A stretch of DNA of 64,000 bases from Thauera sp. GDN1 (GTDB lineage: Bacteria > Pseudomonadota > Gammaproteobacteria > Burkholderiales > Rhodocyclaceae): contig NZ_CP097870.1 in assembly GCF_029223545.1 (NCBI RefSeq), forward strand, positions 62,001 to 126,000, in the 5' to 3' direction. The notes beneath the pieces are model-generated. The model did not search any database, was not told where the DNA came from, and saw only the letters and a list, made by a program, of their open reading frames with translations. The position numbers and the translations under genes were made by a program. Of this stretch, positions 7,648 through 16,682 are shown in pieces; the first letter of the stretch is position 1; each line of letters begins with the position of its first letter.

Positions 7648-7735
7648 CTGTGGGAGCGGCGGCAGCCGCGAATCCTTTGCCTTCGATGAAGGTGATCAGC
7701 TGGTGAAGCAGATCGCGGCTGCCGCCGCTCCCACT
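7648..7735. repeat. REPIN-like palindromic element, copy 1
   Basis: Two 22-nt arms at 7650-7671 and 7713-7734 are perfect inverted copies (core GAGCGGCGGCAGCCGCGA), separated by 41 bases. The same arms occur at 10.09 kb and, inside uvrA, at 22.26 and 24.03 kb. It lies immediately downstream of the rdgC stop codon. The arm design resembles the REP/REPIN families of gammaproteobacteria; no RAYT transposase is present in the window. Confidence 0.85.
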
Positions 7736-7749
7736 GGAAAAGGGCTGAC

Positions 7750-8742
7750 TCAGAACGGCGGATCGTCGGCGGCGACCGTTGCCGGCTTGTCGGACTGCAG
7801 ACGCGGCAGTTCGCCAGTGATGCCCGCGGGGACGACCGCCTCCGCGCTCAGTTCGCCCCCCAGCGCGGCCACCACCGCCGGCAGCAGATGGGCGAGCTCG
7901 CCGGTCATGAGCGCGAACTCGGCGTTGAACAGCGCCTCGGCGTCGTCCTTGTCGGCTTCGCCCACCTGGTCGCGCACGATGTCGAGGAAGTCGAGACGCT
8001 TGATCTCGAGCTTCTCGGTGAGCACGAAGCTGATGCGGTCGTCGAAGGTCAGCGCCAGGCGGGTCGGCAGCTTGCCTGCCTCCAGGTGACCCTTGACGTC
8101 GTCCCCTTCGAGCGGATGACGGGCATAGCGCACCGCGGCCTTGTCCTCGGCCACCGAGCGCAGCTCGCAGTCCTGGTCGATGGTGAAGCCGTCCGGGGCC
8201 TCGCCGCCGGCCAGCCAGTCGGCCATCGCCGACATCGGCGAGCGCTCGGTGCGCAGCAGGGTCAGGGGGAAGCTGTCGAGGGTGTGGCGCAGCTGCTCGA
8301 GCATGTCCTCGGCCTTGCTCTGGCTGGCGGCATCGACCACCAGCCAGCCACTGACCGGGTCGATCCACGCGAACATGCGGCGGCGGCGGGTGAAGGCGCG
8401 CGGCAGCAGCTCCTGCGTCACCTGCTCGCGCAGGTCCTTGAGCTGCTTGCGGCCGAGCTTGTAGCCCTGCTGCTCGGCCATCTCCTCGGCGCGCTCGTCG
8501 GCCTCCTGCTTGACCACCGCTGAGGGCAGCAGGCGATGCTCGAAGCCCAGGCAGACCAGCCACTGGCCGCCCACCGCATGCACCAGCACTTCATTGCCCA
8601 GCGGGGACAGCCAGCCGCGGCTCTCCATGTCCTGGCTGCCGCAGGGGTGGAAGGGCTTCTTCGCGAGCTGTTCCTCGAGGCGCTCGGCCGTCATGTCCCA
8701 GTTGGCGGGCAGGCGGTAGATCTGCAGATTCTTGAACCACAT
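7750..8742 (-). CDS. rdgC: Recombination-associated protein RdgC
   Basis: 330 residues, the usual RdgC length. It begins MWFKNLQIYRL, with CGSQDMESRGWLSPLG near residue 35, as in characterised RdgC. RdgC forms a ring-shaped dimer on double-stranded DNA and restrains RecA-mediated recombination. The start is supported by AGGAAA upstream. A SRPBCC-family gene lies 50 bases upstream on the same strand. A REPIN-like palindrome abuts the 3' end. Confidence 0.93.
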   Translation of the reverse strand: MWFKNLQIYRLPANWDMTAERLEEQLAKKPFHPCGSQDMESRGWLSPLGNEVLVHAVGGQWLVCLGFEHRLLPSAVVKQEADERAEEMAEQQGYKLGRKQLKDLREQVTQELLPRAFTRRRRMFAWIDPVSGWLVVDAASQSKAEDMLEQLRHTLDSFPLTLLRTERSPMSAMADWLAGGEAPDGFTIDQDCELRSVAEDKAAVRYARHPLEGDDVKGHLEAGKLPTRLALTFDDRISFVLTEKLEIKRLDFLDIVRDQVGEADKDDAEALFNAEFALMTGELAHLLPAVVAALGGELSAEAVVPAGITGELPRLQSDKPATVAADDPPF

Positions 8743-8792
8743 GTCGGGGGTGTTTCCTGTTGGTGAGATTGAAGAGGGAAGGCGCTCGGGGC

Positions 8793-9260
8793 CTACTGCG
8801 CGAGTCCGCCCGACTCGGCGATCATGCGGATCACGCGCACGGTATCGACGTCGGACTGGTGATAGGCCGAGCGCACGAATTCCGCGTAGCGGGCGTCCTC
8901 GCCGCCCTCGGGCAGCGAGGTGTGGTAGGCGAAGCGCAGGAAGAAGGCGCCCGGATCGGGTTCTTCGATGGTGATCGTCAGGCTGCCGCCGGCATGCTGG
9001 TCGTTGGCCTCGGATTCGAAGCGGATCCAGCGCAGTGGGTCGAAGGTGACGCAGTCGCGGATGACCGCGCTGCCGAAGTCGAGGTCGCGCACCAGGCGGT
9101 GCTCGCCGCGCTCGACGATGCGGCAGGCCTCCAGGCCGGGCAGGAAGGCGCGGGCGTCCTCGGCACGGCACAGCAGGCCGAACCACAGTTCTTCGCGGGT
9201 GAGCTGCGTCAGCAGCGGATTGGCGAGATCATTGACCTCGATCAGGTGTTCGAATTTCAA
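8793..9260 (-). CDS. SRPBCC-family (DUF1857-like) protein
   Basis: 155 residues, soluble. It starts MKFEHLIEVND and has the START/SRPBCC pattern of an N-terminal beta strand, helix segments around LTREELWFGLLCRAED, a beta-rich middle (RDCVTFDPLRWIRFES) and a long C-terminal helix. The closest family I recognise is AtaL-like/DUF1857, of unknown ligand. It lies upstream of rdgC on the same strand and is divergent from rsuA, with about 70 bases between their starts. Confidence 0.75.
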   Translation of the reverse strand: MKFEHLIEVNDLANPLLTQLTREELWFGLLCRAEDARAFLPGLEACRIVERGEHRLVRDLDFGSAVIRDCVTFDPLRWIRFESEANDQHAGGSLTITIEEPDPGAFFLRFAYHTSLPEGGEDARYAEFVRSAYHQSDVDTVRVIRMIAESGGLAQ

Positions 9261-9329
9261 GGCTTTCTCCTGAACGGGCAGGGCGGCAGTTTACCCGCTC
9301 GTACCGCGGGCCGGGATAACATGCGCCCC

Positions 9330-10055
9330 ATGCAACTCGAACGCCTCCTCCATGCCCAGGGTTTCGGCAGCCGCAAGGAATGCCGCGCCCTCATCCGTGC
9401 CGGCTACGTCAGCATCGCCGGCGAGCCCTGCGACGACCCCAATGCAGAATTCGACCCCGGCAGCCGCGATGGTTCGCCGGGGATCGGATTCAGCGTCGAT
9501 GGCGAGCCCTGGCGTTTCCGCGCCCAGGCCTACGTCGTGCTGCACAAGCCCGCCGGCTACGAGTGCTCGCAGAAGCCGACCTTCCATCCTTCGGTCTTCA
9601 CCCTGCTGCCGCCGCAGCTGCTGAACCGCGGCGTACAGTGCGTGGGCCGGCTCGACCAGGACACTACCGGCCTGCTGCTGCTGTCGGACGACGGCCAGTT
9701 CATCCACCAGTGGAGTTCGGGCAAGAAGCGCACGCCCAAGATCTACGAGGTCACGCTGAAGCACGCGGTCGAGCAGGATTTCGCCGACAAGCTGGTGGCC
9801 GGCGTCGAGCTGCACGACGAACCGGCGCCGATCGCGGCCGCGGCCTGCGAGCTCACCAGCCCGACCACCTTGCGGCTGACGATCTGCGAAGGCAAGTACC
9901 ACCAGGTCAAGCGCATGATCGGCGCTGCCGGCAATCGCGTCGAAGCCCTGCACCGCAGCCGCGTGGGCGGCCTGGACCTGCCGGTCGAACTCGCGCCCGG
10001 GCAGTGGCGCTGGCTCGAAGCCGAGGATCTCGCGCACCTGGCCGACTTCGCCTGA
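9330..10055 (+). CDS. rsuA: 16S rRNA pseudouridine(516) synthase, RsuA family
   Basis: 241 residues. An S4-like N-terminal domain (QLERLLHAQGFGSRKECRAL) precedes the catalytic domain with GRLDQDTTGLLLLSDDG, whose Asp in RLD is the nucleophile. The final GKYHQVKRMIGAAGNRVEAL motif is RsuA/RluB/RluE type. RsuA isomerises U516 in helix 18 of 16S rRNA. An ATG at 9321 is also possible. GATAAC at 9315-9320 looks like a -10 element, which favours the later start and a very short leader. Confidence 0.88.
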   Translation: MQLERLLHAQGFGSRKECRALIRAGYVSIAGEPCDDPNAEFDPGSRDGSPGIGFSVDGEPWRFRAQAYVVLHKPAGYECSQKPTFHPSVFTLLPPQLLNRGVQCVGRLDQDTTGLLLLSDDGQFIHQWSSGKKRTPKIYEVTLKHAVEQDFADKLVAGVELHDEPAPIAAAACELTSPTTLRLTICEGKYHQVKRMIGAAGNRVEALHRSRVGGLDLPVELAPGQWRWLEAEDLAHLADFA

Positions 10056-10090
10056 GGCGCGGTCGCCCTCGAGATCCTGTTCATCTCACT

Positions 10091-10181
10091 GTGGGAGCGG
10101 CGGCAGCCGCGAAATCGCCGCTCCCGTAGAAAGTGCTCCGATCCATCCAGGCGCTGCGATCGCGGCTGCCGCCGCTCCCAC
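10091..10181. repeat. REPIN-like palindromic element, copy 2
   Basis: Arms at 10091-10112 and 10160-10181 are perfect inverted copies of the 22-nt arm seen at 7.65 kb. The spacer is 47 bases instead of 41 and contains a partial extra arm (ATCGCCGCTCCCGTAG). It sits between convergent rsuA and an outer-membrane protein gene, where it could also act as a transcript-stabilising hairpin. Confidence 0.85.
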
Positions 10182-10206
10182 GGGGCAGGTCAGCTGCGCT
10201 GCCGGA

Positions 10207-11163
10207 TCAGAAGCGCATCTCCAGATTCACGCCCATCGCCCACGAACGCTCGCGCTCGCGATCCTCGCGCTGCGGCCAGTAGTGGCCGACGATGAATTCA
10301 CCGATCAGCCAGTCGCGATAGACCGGCTGCGTCCATTTCAGGCGCACGCCGTACTCGTCGACGTTTTCCTCCGCACCGGTCTCGCCGGTCACCACCATCT
10401 CGCCCGACAGCACGCGGTCGTCGCCGTAGCGCTTGAACAGGCCCAGGCTGCTGCCCCAGGCGAAGTCGTCGGTCTTCTCCGAGATCGTGGTCGAGTTCTG
10501 CCACTGCAGCGCCAGCGTCGGCGTGAACGCATGGGCGTAATCGAACGCGGTGGTCGAGCCGAACTTGTCCTTGGTGTTCCAGAAGATCGTCTCGCGGAAT
10601 TCGATGCGGTCCTGCGCGCTCAGCTCCCACTGCTTGCGGTAGCGCGCCTGGGTGTAGAACTTCAGGCCGCCGCGCACGCCGATGCGGAAGTCGATGTTCT
10701 TGCGCAGCGCCACACCGAGGCCGGCGAAGCCGGTCTGGTCTTCGCGCCGGTTCTCTTCCAGCAGCAGCTGCTCGCGGGTGAAGGCCTCGGCCTGGTCGGT
10801 CAGCAACTCGCGTTCGTTCTGGCGGCCGAGGAAGAAATAGGCCTTGTCGCGCAGGTTGGGCAGATCGAAGCGCGCACGGAAGCGGACGCTGGTGTCCCAG
10901 CCTTCGTCCTGCCGCCACAGGTTGCGCAGGCCGAGCCGGCCATGCGTGACCTTGCCGCCGTCCTCGAAGGGTCGATCGCCGAACCAGTCGTTCACCGTCT
11001 CCCCCAGCCACAGCGAGAAGCCGCGGACATGGGTGCGCGTCGTGTCCAGCAGGCCTTCCTCCTGTGCAGCCTCGGGACTGACCGGATTGGCTGAGGGTTC
11101 GGCCGCGCCGGCGACCGTTGTGCTCAAGCTCAAGAGCAGGGCTAAGGCGTGTCGTCTTGCCAC
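10207..11163 (-). CDS. Putative outer-membrane beta-barrel protein
   Basis: 318 residues with a Sec signal peptide (ALALLLSLSTTVAGA). The mature protein is rich in amphipathic beta strands with aromatic girdles (for example LKFYTQARYRKQWELSAQ and WLIGEFIVGHYWPQ). It ends NLEMRF, a terminal Phe typical of BamA-recognised barrels. No specific porin or transporter family is recognised. It is transcribed divergently from earP across a 375-base AT-richer region. Confidence 0.75.
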   Translation of the reverse strand: MARRHALALLLSLSTTVAGAAEPSANPVSPEAAQEEGLLDTTRTHVRGFSLWLGETVNDWFGDRPFEDGGKVTHGRLGLRNLWRQDEGWDTSVRFRARFDLPNLRDKAYFFLGRQNERELLTDQAEAFTREQLLLEENRREDQTGFAGLGVALRKNIDFRIGVRGGLKFYTQARYRKQWELSAQDRIEFRETIFWNTKDKFGSTTAFDYAHAFTPTLALQWQNSTTISEKTDDFAWGSSLGLFKRYGDDRVLSGEMVVTGETGAEENVDEYGVRLKWTQPVYRDWLIGEFIVGHYWPQREDRERERSWAMGVNLEMRF

Positions 11164-11538
11164 GGTGTGACTCCCTTCGGTTGCAGCGCCGGGACTGCAG
11201 GATGAGTGTTCGCGCTGGTTCTGCCGTTCTGCTTATGCCGGCATGTTGTATGCAGGGGATTCTAACCGCAAGGCGGAAGGCCTGTCCGATCCCCCGCGTG
11301 GGTTCGGGTTTGTTCTTCTGTTTTTCTATTGATTTAAATAACAAAGAAGTTAACAGTGCGCGAAAATCTGTGGATAAGTGCGCCAAGGGCAGGTTTCACG
11401 CTGCATCCGGCCACGGAAGAACAGGTTGATAAGCCTCTTGGCGGCCTGTGCGCGCTTTGTCCATCGTTTCGAGGTGGGGTCGCTTCAGCGCCCTTGTTCA
11501 CATGTTGTCCCGCAGCTTTGCCCAGGATTGTTCAGTCG
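11164..11538. other. Gene-free divergent interval, locally AT-rich
   Basis: Between the outer-membrane protein gene and earP no coding sequence is convincing. The segment 11310-11380 is AT-rich and contains another TGTGGATAA (about 11368-11376), a DnaA-box-like 9-mer also seen at 7.4 kb. It must carry the promoters of both divergent genes, but no clear -35/-10 pair stands out. Confidence 0.45.
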
Positions 11539-12729
11539 ATGATGGATTCCGTGCCCGGATCCCGCCCCCGGTGGGAGATCTTCTGCCAGGTTGTGGATAA
11601 CTTTGGGGATATCGGCGTGTGCTGGCGCCTGGCACGGGATCTGGCGCAGCGCGAGCATGCCGGGGTCAGGCTCTGGGTGGATGACTGGGCGGTGCTGGCA
11701 CGCCTGTGCCCGGCGGCGGCCGGGATCGATCCGGCGCAGGGCGGCGTGGTGGATGGGGTGGAGCTGCGCCACTGGACATCGGCCTTCGTTCCCGCGGAAC
11801 CGGGCGAGATCGTGATCGAGGCCTTCGCCTGCGAACTGCCGCCGGCGCAGCTCGAGGCCATGGCGGCGCAGACGGTGGCGCCGGTGTGGATCAACCTCGA
11901 GTACCTGTCGGCCGAGGACTGGGTGGCGGGCTGCCACGGCCTCGCCTCGCCGCATCCGCGCCTGCCCCTGGTCAAGCATTTCTTCTTTCCCGGTTTCGAT
12001 GCGGAGACCGGCGGCCTGCTGCGCGAGACCGATCTGCTGGCGCGGCGCGACCGCTTCCTCGCCGAGCCGCAGGGGCGCGCCGCATGGCGCGCGGCGCGCG
12101 GACTGCCGGCGACGGAGCACGAAGGCCTGGTCGTGTCCCTGTTCGCCTACGAGCAGCCGGCGCTGGGCGAGCTGTTCCGCGCCTGGGCGCAGTCGGCGCC
12201 CCCGATCCATGTGCTGGTGCCGGTGTCGCGCGTGCTGCCCGATGTCGCGGCCGCGCTCGATTGCGCCCTGCCCGAGGTCGGCGCACGCATCCGGCGCGGC
12301 GCGCTGTCGGTGCAGGTGCTGCCCTTCACCGACCAGGCCGGCTACGACGAGCTGCTGTGGGCCTGCGATCTCGACTTCGTGCGCGGCGAGGATTCCTTCG
12401 TGCGCGCGCAGTGGGCGGCGCGGCCCTTCGTGTGGCAGATCTATCCCCAGGCCGACGCCGCGCATCACGAGAAACTCGACGCCTTCCTGGCGCGCTACAT
12501 CGATCGACTGCCCGCCGCGCCCGCCACCGCACTGGCGGATTTCTGGCGCGCCTGGAACGGCTGCGCACCCGGCGGAATGACGCCGGCCGCGGCCTGGCCG
12601 GCCTTCGCCGCGGCCCTGCCGGCGCTCGCCACCCATGCGCGCAGCTGGTGCGAGACCCAGGGCGGGCTACCCGACCTGGCGAGCCGCTTGACAAAATTCT
12701 GTTCCCACATCAGGGGCGCCCCGGGGTAG
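11539..12729 (+). CDS. earP: EF-P arginine rhamnosyltransferase
   Basis: 396-residue GT-B glycosyltransferase that transfers rhamnose from dTDP-rhamnose to Arg32 of EF-P. The N-terminal [18 protein letters not shown] carries the Asp residues needed for activity. The C-terminal [14 protein letters not shown] forms the nucleotide-sugar site, with the essential Glu. Starts at 11539 or 11542 (tandem ATG) are equally plausible. The gene lies 65 bases upstream of efp, the standard earP-efp arrangement of beta- and some gammaproteobacteria. The dTDP-rhamnose genes are not in this window. Confidence 0.95.
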   Translation: MMDSVPGSRPRWEIFCQVVDNFGDIGVCWRLARDLAQREHAGVRLWVDDWAVLARLCPAAAGIDPAQGGVVDGVELRHWTSAFVPAEPGEIVIEAFACELPPAQLEAMAAQTVAPVWINLEYLSAEDWVAGCHGLASPHPRLPLVKHFFFPGFDAETGGLLRETDLLARRDRFLAEPQGRAAWRAARGLPATEHEGLVVSLFAYEQPALGELFRAWAQSAPPIHVLVPVSRVLPDVAAALDCALPEVGARIRRGALSVQVLPFTDQAGYDELLWACDLDFVRGEDSFVRAQWAARPFVWQIYPQADAAHHEKLDAFLARYIDRLPAAPATALADFWRAWNGCAPGGMTPAAAWPAFAAALPALATHARSWCETQGGLPDLASRLTKFCSHIRGAPG

Positions 12730-12794
12730 AATCGCGCGCTAATTTTTTCAAGGACATGCGGCCACGAGCCGTGTCGATCAATTCAGGAAACAGC

Positions 12795-13352
12795 ATGAAA
12801 ACCGCTCAGGAACTCCGCTCGGGCAATGTCATCATGGTCGGTAGCGACCCGCTGGTGGTGCAGAAGGCCGAATACAACAAGTCCGGCCGCAACGCCGCGG
12901 TCGTGAAGATGAAGTTCAAGAACCTGCTCACCGGCGCGCCGTCGGAAGCGGTGTACAAGGCCGACGACAAGTTCGAGGTCGTGGTCCTGGACCACAAGGA
13001 AGTGACCTACTCCTACTTCGCCGACCCGATGTACGTGTTCATGGACGCCGACTACGAGCAGTACGAGGTCGAAGCGGACAACATGACCGACGCGCTCAAG
13101 TACCTGGAAGACGGCCTGCAGTGCGAGGTGGTGTTCTACAACGGCAAGGCGATCTCGGTCGAACTGCCGAACAGCGTGGTGCGCGAAGTCGTCTACACCG
13201 AGCCCGCCGTCAAGGGCGACACCTCGGGCAAGGTCATGAAGCCGGCCAAGATCAGCACCGGTTTCGAGCTGCCGGTGCCGGCCTTCGTCGAGATCGGCGA
13301 CAAGATCGAGATCGACACCCGCACCGACGAGTACAAGAACCGCGTCAAGTAA
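12795..13352 (+). CDS. efp: Translation elongation factor P
   Basis: 185 residues. EF-P binds between the P and E sites of the ribosome and relieves stalling at polyproline. The loop SGRNAA puts an arginine at position 32, the residue rhamnosylated by EarP, rather than the lysine modified by EpmA; this agrees with earP directly upstream. The KOW-like N-domain and two OB domains are complete ([20 protein letters not shown] in the middle, [10 protein letters not shown] at the end). AGGAAA precedes the ATG. A TAGAAT -10-like hexamer at 12727-12732 may provide an efp-specific promoter. Confidence 0.97.
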   Translation: MKTAQELRSGNVIMVGSDPLVVQKAEYNKSGRNAAVVKMKFKNLLTGAPSEAVYKADDKFEVVVLDHKEVTYSYFADPMYVFMDADYEQYEVEADNMTDALKYLEDGLQCEVVFYNGKAISVELPNSVVREVVYTEPAVKGDTSGKVMKPAKISTGFELPVPAFVEIGDKIEIDTRTDEYKNRVK

Positions 13353-13375
13353 GCGCGCGTTTCGCAGATCGAAAG

Positions 13376-13398
13376 AATGGGCCCGCAAGGGCCCATTT
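13376..13398 (+). terminator. Hairpin terminator after efp
   Basis: AATGGGCCC and GGGCCCATT form a nine-base stem with a four-base GCAA loop, starting 24 bases after the efp stop codon. The T run is short, so it may be only a moderate terminator. Confidence 0.7.
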
Positions 13399-13499
13399 GC
13401 TTTCCGGATGTTGCAGTGTGGAATCCGTTCATTGTTTTTCGCGTCCGATTCCGTAACCTCGTGCCCTGATCCTTCTCCTCCAAGCCTGTGCCGAACCCC

Positions 13500-14006
13500 A
13501 TGAAAGCATTCCGCCCCCTCCTTGCTGCCCTTGGCCTGAGCCTGCTCGCCGCCTGTTCGCCCGAGCCCCCGGCGCAGCCGGCGCCGAAAGCGGCCGAACA
13601 ATCGCGCGAGGACGCCAGGGCGGCAGGGCGGGAGGCGGTCGAGGCTGCGCGCGAGGCCGCGCAGAAGGCGGGCGAGGCGGCGAAGAAGCTCGGTGAAGCG
13701 GGCGCCGCCGCGGCGCAGGCGGTGGTCGAGACGACCGAAGAGAAGATGCGCGAAGGCGTCGAAGCCGCGGCCGAGGCCGGCAAGGACGAGACCGTGCGCG
13801 ACGCGAAGGAAGCGGCCGAGCACGCCGCGCAGCGCATCGCCGAGGCGACGCGCGACGCCGCGCAGCGCCTGAAGGAAGTCGGCAAGGGCGCGATCGACAG
13901 CGTGCGTCCGAAGGCGGACGAAGCCGAGTCGACCGCAGAGCAGGCGCCGGCTCCGGTCGAGGAACGCAGTCCCGAAAGCGCGCCGGCAAGCGACGCGGCG
14001 CGCTGA
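13500..14006 (+). CDS. Ala/Glu-rich predicted lipoprotein
   Basis: 168 residues. The signal sequence MKAFRPLLAALGLSLLAAC ends in a lipobox (LAAC), so the mature protein is probably lipid-anchored. From about residue 30 to 140 it is one long, highly charged Ala/Glu/Lys helix with 11-residue periodicity (EAAREAAQKAGEAAKKLGEA), as in apolipoprotein-like or LEA-like proteins. The C-terminus is Pro/Ser-rich and disordered. No enzyme domain is present. Low sequence complexity makes homology hard to judge. A GTG four codons upstream is an alternative start. Confidence 0.7.
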   Translation: MKAFRPLLAALGLSLLAACSPEPPAQPAPKAAEQSREDARAAGREAVEAAREAAQKAGEAAKKLGEAGAAAAQAVVETTEEKMREGVEAAAEAGKDETVRDAKEAAEHAAQRIAEATRDAAQRLKEVGKGAIDSVRPKADEAESTAEQAPAPVEERSPESAPASDAAR

Positions 14007-14136
14007 GCCGCGGTGAAGAAATCGCCACGAGCGGGATCGAAGGCAAGGCGTGCGCAGGCGATGCCGCAACGGATCCACGCCGCGGCGCCTATGCACACGT
14101 CGTGAGCCCTGAAGCGGCTGGGCCGGGTTGGCGAGC

Positions 14137-15300
14137 ATGCGTTTCCTGATCCTGTGCCGTGTCCTGCTGCTGTGCTGCCTGTTGTCGGCGGCCGTCTTCG
14201 GCACCGCGGCGCGGGCCGAACCGGTGCCGGGCCGAGAAGCCGGGGCCGATGCGGGCGCCACAAGCCCCGTACTCGAAGTCTTCGTGCGCGAGGGCTGCCC
14301 GCACTGCGCCGACGCCAAGCGCTTCCTCGCCGAACTGTCCACGCAGCGGCCTGGTCTCGCGGTCGTCTATCGCGAGGTGGACCGCGACCCCGCCGCGCGC
14401 GATGCGCTGATCGAGATCAGCCGCGCGGCCGGCGCCTGGCCGCCGGGGGTGCCGAGCTTCGTGTTCGGGTCGCGGCTGCTGGTCGGCTTCGACGACGGCG
14501 AGCATGTCGGCGCCGAGCTCGTCCGCCTGCTCGACGAGGCCGCGCCGCGGGCGCTGCCCGACGGCGTGGAATCCGGCCTGTTCGGCACCCTGAAGGCGAG
14601 CGAGCTCGGCCTGCCGCTGTTCACGCTCGCGCTCGGCCTGCTCGACGGCTTCAACCCGTGCGCGATGTGGGTGCTGCTGTTCCTGCTGTCGCTGCTGCTG
14701 CGGCTCAAGGATCGGCGGCGCATGGCGATGGTGGCGGGCACCTTCGTGCTCGCCAGCGGCGCGGTGTATTACGCCTTCATGGCGGCGTGGCTCAACGTGT
14801 TCCTCTTCGTCGGCATGAGCGAGGCGCTGCGCATCGGTCTGGCGGCGCTGGCGATGCTGATCGGCTTCATCAACGTGAAGGATTTCTTCGCCTTCCGTCG
14901 CGGGGTGTCGCTGTCCATCCCGGACTCGGTCAAGCCCGGGCTCTATGCCCGGGCGCGGGCGATCCTGAAGGCCGAATCCCTGCCCGCCTCGCTGGCCGCG
15001 GTGGCGGTGCTCGCGGTGGTGGTCAATTTCGTCGAACTGCTGTGCACCGCCGGGCTGCCTGCCATCTATACGGCGGTGCTGACCCAGCACGCGTTGTCGC
15101 CGCTCGCGCACTACGGCTACCTCGGCCTCTACATCCTCGCCTACATTGCCGACGACGCGCTGATGGTCGGGGCCGCGGTGCTGGCGCTGGGCAGCGGCAG
15201 GCTGGACGAACGCGGTGGGCGCAGGCTCAAGCTGCTGTCGGGCGCGGTGATGCTGGCGCTCGGGCTGGTGATGCTGCTGCGGCCGCAGTGGCTGATGTAG
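14137..15300 (+). CDS. Thioredoxin-like domain fused to CcdA/DsbD-type membrane reductant conduit
   Basis: 387 residues. After a signal peptide comes a glutaredoxin/thioredoxin-like domain (about 44-135) with the redox motif CPHC at 54-57. From about 160 onward there are six to seven transmembrane helices with the CcdA-type cysteine pair: GFNPCAMWVL in one helix and ELLCTAGLP in another. CcdA/DsbD proteins carry electrons from cytoplasmic thioredoxin to periplasmic thiols. Here donor channel and acceptor are in one chain, so it is probably a self-contained periplasmic thiol-reducing system. The substrate is unknown. The MATE gene overlaps its 3' end. Confidence 0.8.
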   Translation: MRFLILCRVLLLCCLLSAAVFGTAARAEPVPGREAGADAGATSPVLEVFVREGCPHCADAKRFLAELSTQRPGLAVVYREVDRDPAARDALIEISRAAGAWPPGVPSFVFGSRLLVGFDDGEHVGAELVRLLDEAAPRALPDGVESGLFGTLKASELGLPLFTLALGLLDGFNPCAMWVLLFLLSLLLRLKDRRRMAMVAGTFVLASGAVYYAFMAAWLNVFLFVGMSEALRIGLAALAMLIGFINVKDFFAFRRGVSLSIPDSVKPGLYARARAILKAESLPASLAAVAVLAVVVNFVELLCTAGLPAIYTAVLTQHALSPLAHYGYLGLYILAYIADDALMVGAAVLALGSGRLDERGGRRLKLLSGAVMLALGLVMLLRPQWLM

Positions 15301-16682
15301 GAGTACGGGAAATCACATCCGAAAATCGCACCATCGTCGGCCAGCTGCTGCACCACGCCTGGCCGGTCCTGATCGCCCAGCTGCTGTCGATGACGATGAT
15401 GGTCGCCGACACGGTGATCGCCGGCCGCTACGGCACCGAGGACCTCGCCGGGGTCGCCATCGGCAGCAGCTACTACATCTCGGTGGTGATGCTGCTCACC
15501 GGCACGCTGCAGGCGGTGGCGCCGACCATCGCCCACCACGTCGGCGCACGCCGCCAGGCGGCGATCGCGCCGGCGCTGCAGCAGGGCTTCTGGCTCGCGC
15601 TGCTGCTCGCGGTGCCGGGTGTGGCCCTGATGCTCAGCCCCGGCTGGCTGCTCGAGCTGGCCAGCGTGCCGCCCGCGGTCGCGGCCAAGGCCAGCGACTA
15701 CCTCGCCGCCACCGCGCTCGGCCTGCCGGCGCTGCTGCTCTATCGCACCTTCTACGCCTTCAACAACGCCGTCGGCCGGCCGCGGGTGCTGATGGCGATC
15801 AGCGCGATCGTCATGTCCGCCCACATCCCGCTGGCCTGGGCGCTGACCAACGGCGCCTTCGGGCTTGCTCCGCTGGGCGGGATGGGCTGCGGACTGTCGA
15901 CCGCGATCGTGAACTGGCTCGCCTGCGCCTGCGGCCTCGCCTATCTGGTCCTCAACCCCGGTTACCGGTCCTACCGGCTGTTCCACGCCTGGCAGCGGCC
16001 GCAGCGCAAGCCGCTCGGGCAACTGCTGCGCCTCGGCCTGCCGATGGGCCTGTCCACCTTCATCGACATCAGCTCCTTCACCCTGATCGCGATCCTCGCC
16101 GCCCGCCTCGGCACCGAGACCGTGGCCGGCCACCGCGTCATCGCCAACTTCACCGGCATGATCTACATGCTGCCGCTGTCGCTGTCGATCGCCACCATGG
16201 TGCTGGTCGGCCAGTCCGCCGGCGCCCAGGACTGGCAGCGCGCGCAGCGCACCGCGCGCCTGGGCATGAAGCTGGCGCTCGGCTTCGCGCTGCTGATCGG
16301 CGTGCTGCTGTGGGCGTTGCAGGGGCCGCTGGTGGCGTTCTCGAGCGCCGACCCGGCGGTGCAGGTGGTGGCGTTCGGGCTGATCGCCTGGCTGCTGCTC
16401 TACCAGGCCTTCGACGCCCTGCAGACGTTGGCCGCGCACGCGCTACGCGGCTACAAGGTCACCTTGCTGCCGATGGTGGTGCATACCTTCTGCTTCTGGG
16501 GCATCGGCCTGGCCGGCGGCTACTGGCTGAGCTTCCATGCGCCCTGGCGCGTCGACGCGCCGTCGGTGGCCGGCTTCTGGCAGGCCTGCGTGCTGGCTAC
16601 ACTGGTGGCGACCTTCGTGTTCGGCGCCATGCTGCGCGGGGTGGCGAAGCGGCATGTGCGCGAAGCGTTGCGGGCTTCTTGA
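15288..16682 (+). CDS. MATE-family multidrug/cation efflux transporter
   Basis: About 464 residues with twelve predicted helices and the two MatE repeats: LLHHAWPVLIAQLLSMTMMV near the start and LLRLGLPMGLSTFIDISSF in the second half. Members export cationic drugs in exchange for Na+ or H+. No ATG precedes the first helix, so I use GTG at 15288, which overlaps the previous gene by 13 bases and implies translational coupling. This start is uncertain. Substrate cannot be predicted. Confidence 0.85.
   Translation: MADVGVREITSENRTIVGQLLHHAWPVLIAQLLSMTMMVADTVIAGRYGTEDLAGVAIGSSYYISVVMLLTGTLQAVAPTIAHHVGARRQAAIAPALQQGFWLALLLAVPGVALMLSPGWLLELASVPPAVAAKASDYLAATALGLPALLLYRTFYAFNNAVGRPRVLMAISAIVMSAHIPLAWALTNGAFGLAPLGGMGCGLSTAIVNWLACACGLAYLVLNPGYRSYRLFHAWQRPQRKPLGQLLRLGLPMGLSTFIDISSFTLIAILAARLGTETVAGHRVIANFTGMIYMLPLSLSIATMVLVGQSAGAQDWQRAQRTARLGMKLALGFALLIGVLLWALQGPLVAFSSADPAVQVVAFGLIAWLLLYQAFDALQTLAAHALRGYKVTLLPMVVHTFCFWGIGLAGGYWLSFHAPWRVDAPSVAGFWQACVLATLVATFVFGAMLRGVAKRHVREALRAS

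Noticed and set aside
7648..7735. CRISPR array made of the repeated GGAGCGGCGGCAGCCGCGA motif
   Set aside because: The copies are paired inverted arms scattered over the window, not regularly spaced direct repeats, and no cas gene is present.
10091..10181. Reading the 10.09 kb palindrome simply as an rsuA terminator
   Set aside because: No T run follows, and the identical arm recurs at three other places including inside uvrA, so a repeat family is the better explanation, though termination may be a side effect.
12688..12732. TTGACA (12688-12693) with TAGAAT (12727-12732) as a sigma-70 promoter for efp
   Set aside because: The spacer is 33 bases, far too long; TAGAAT may still be a -10 element with a weak -35.
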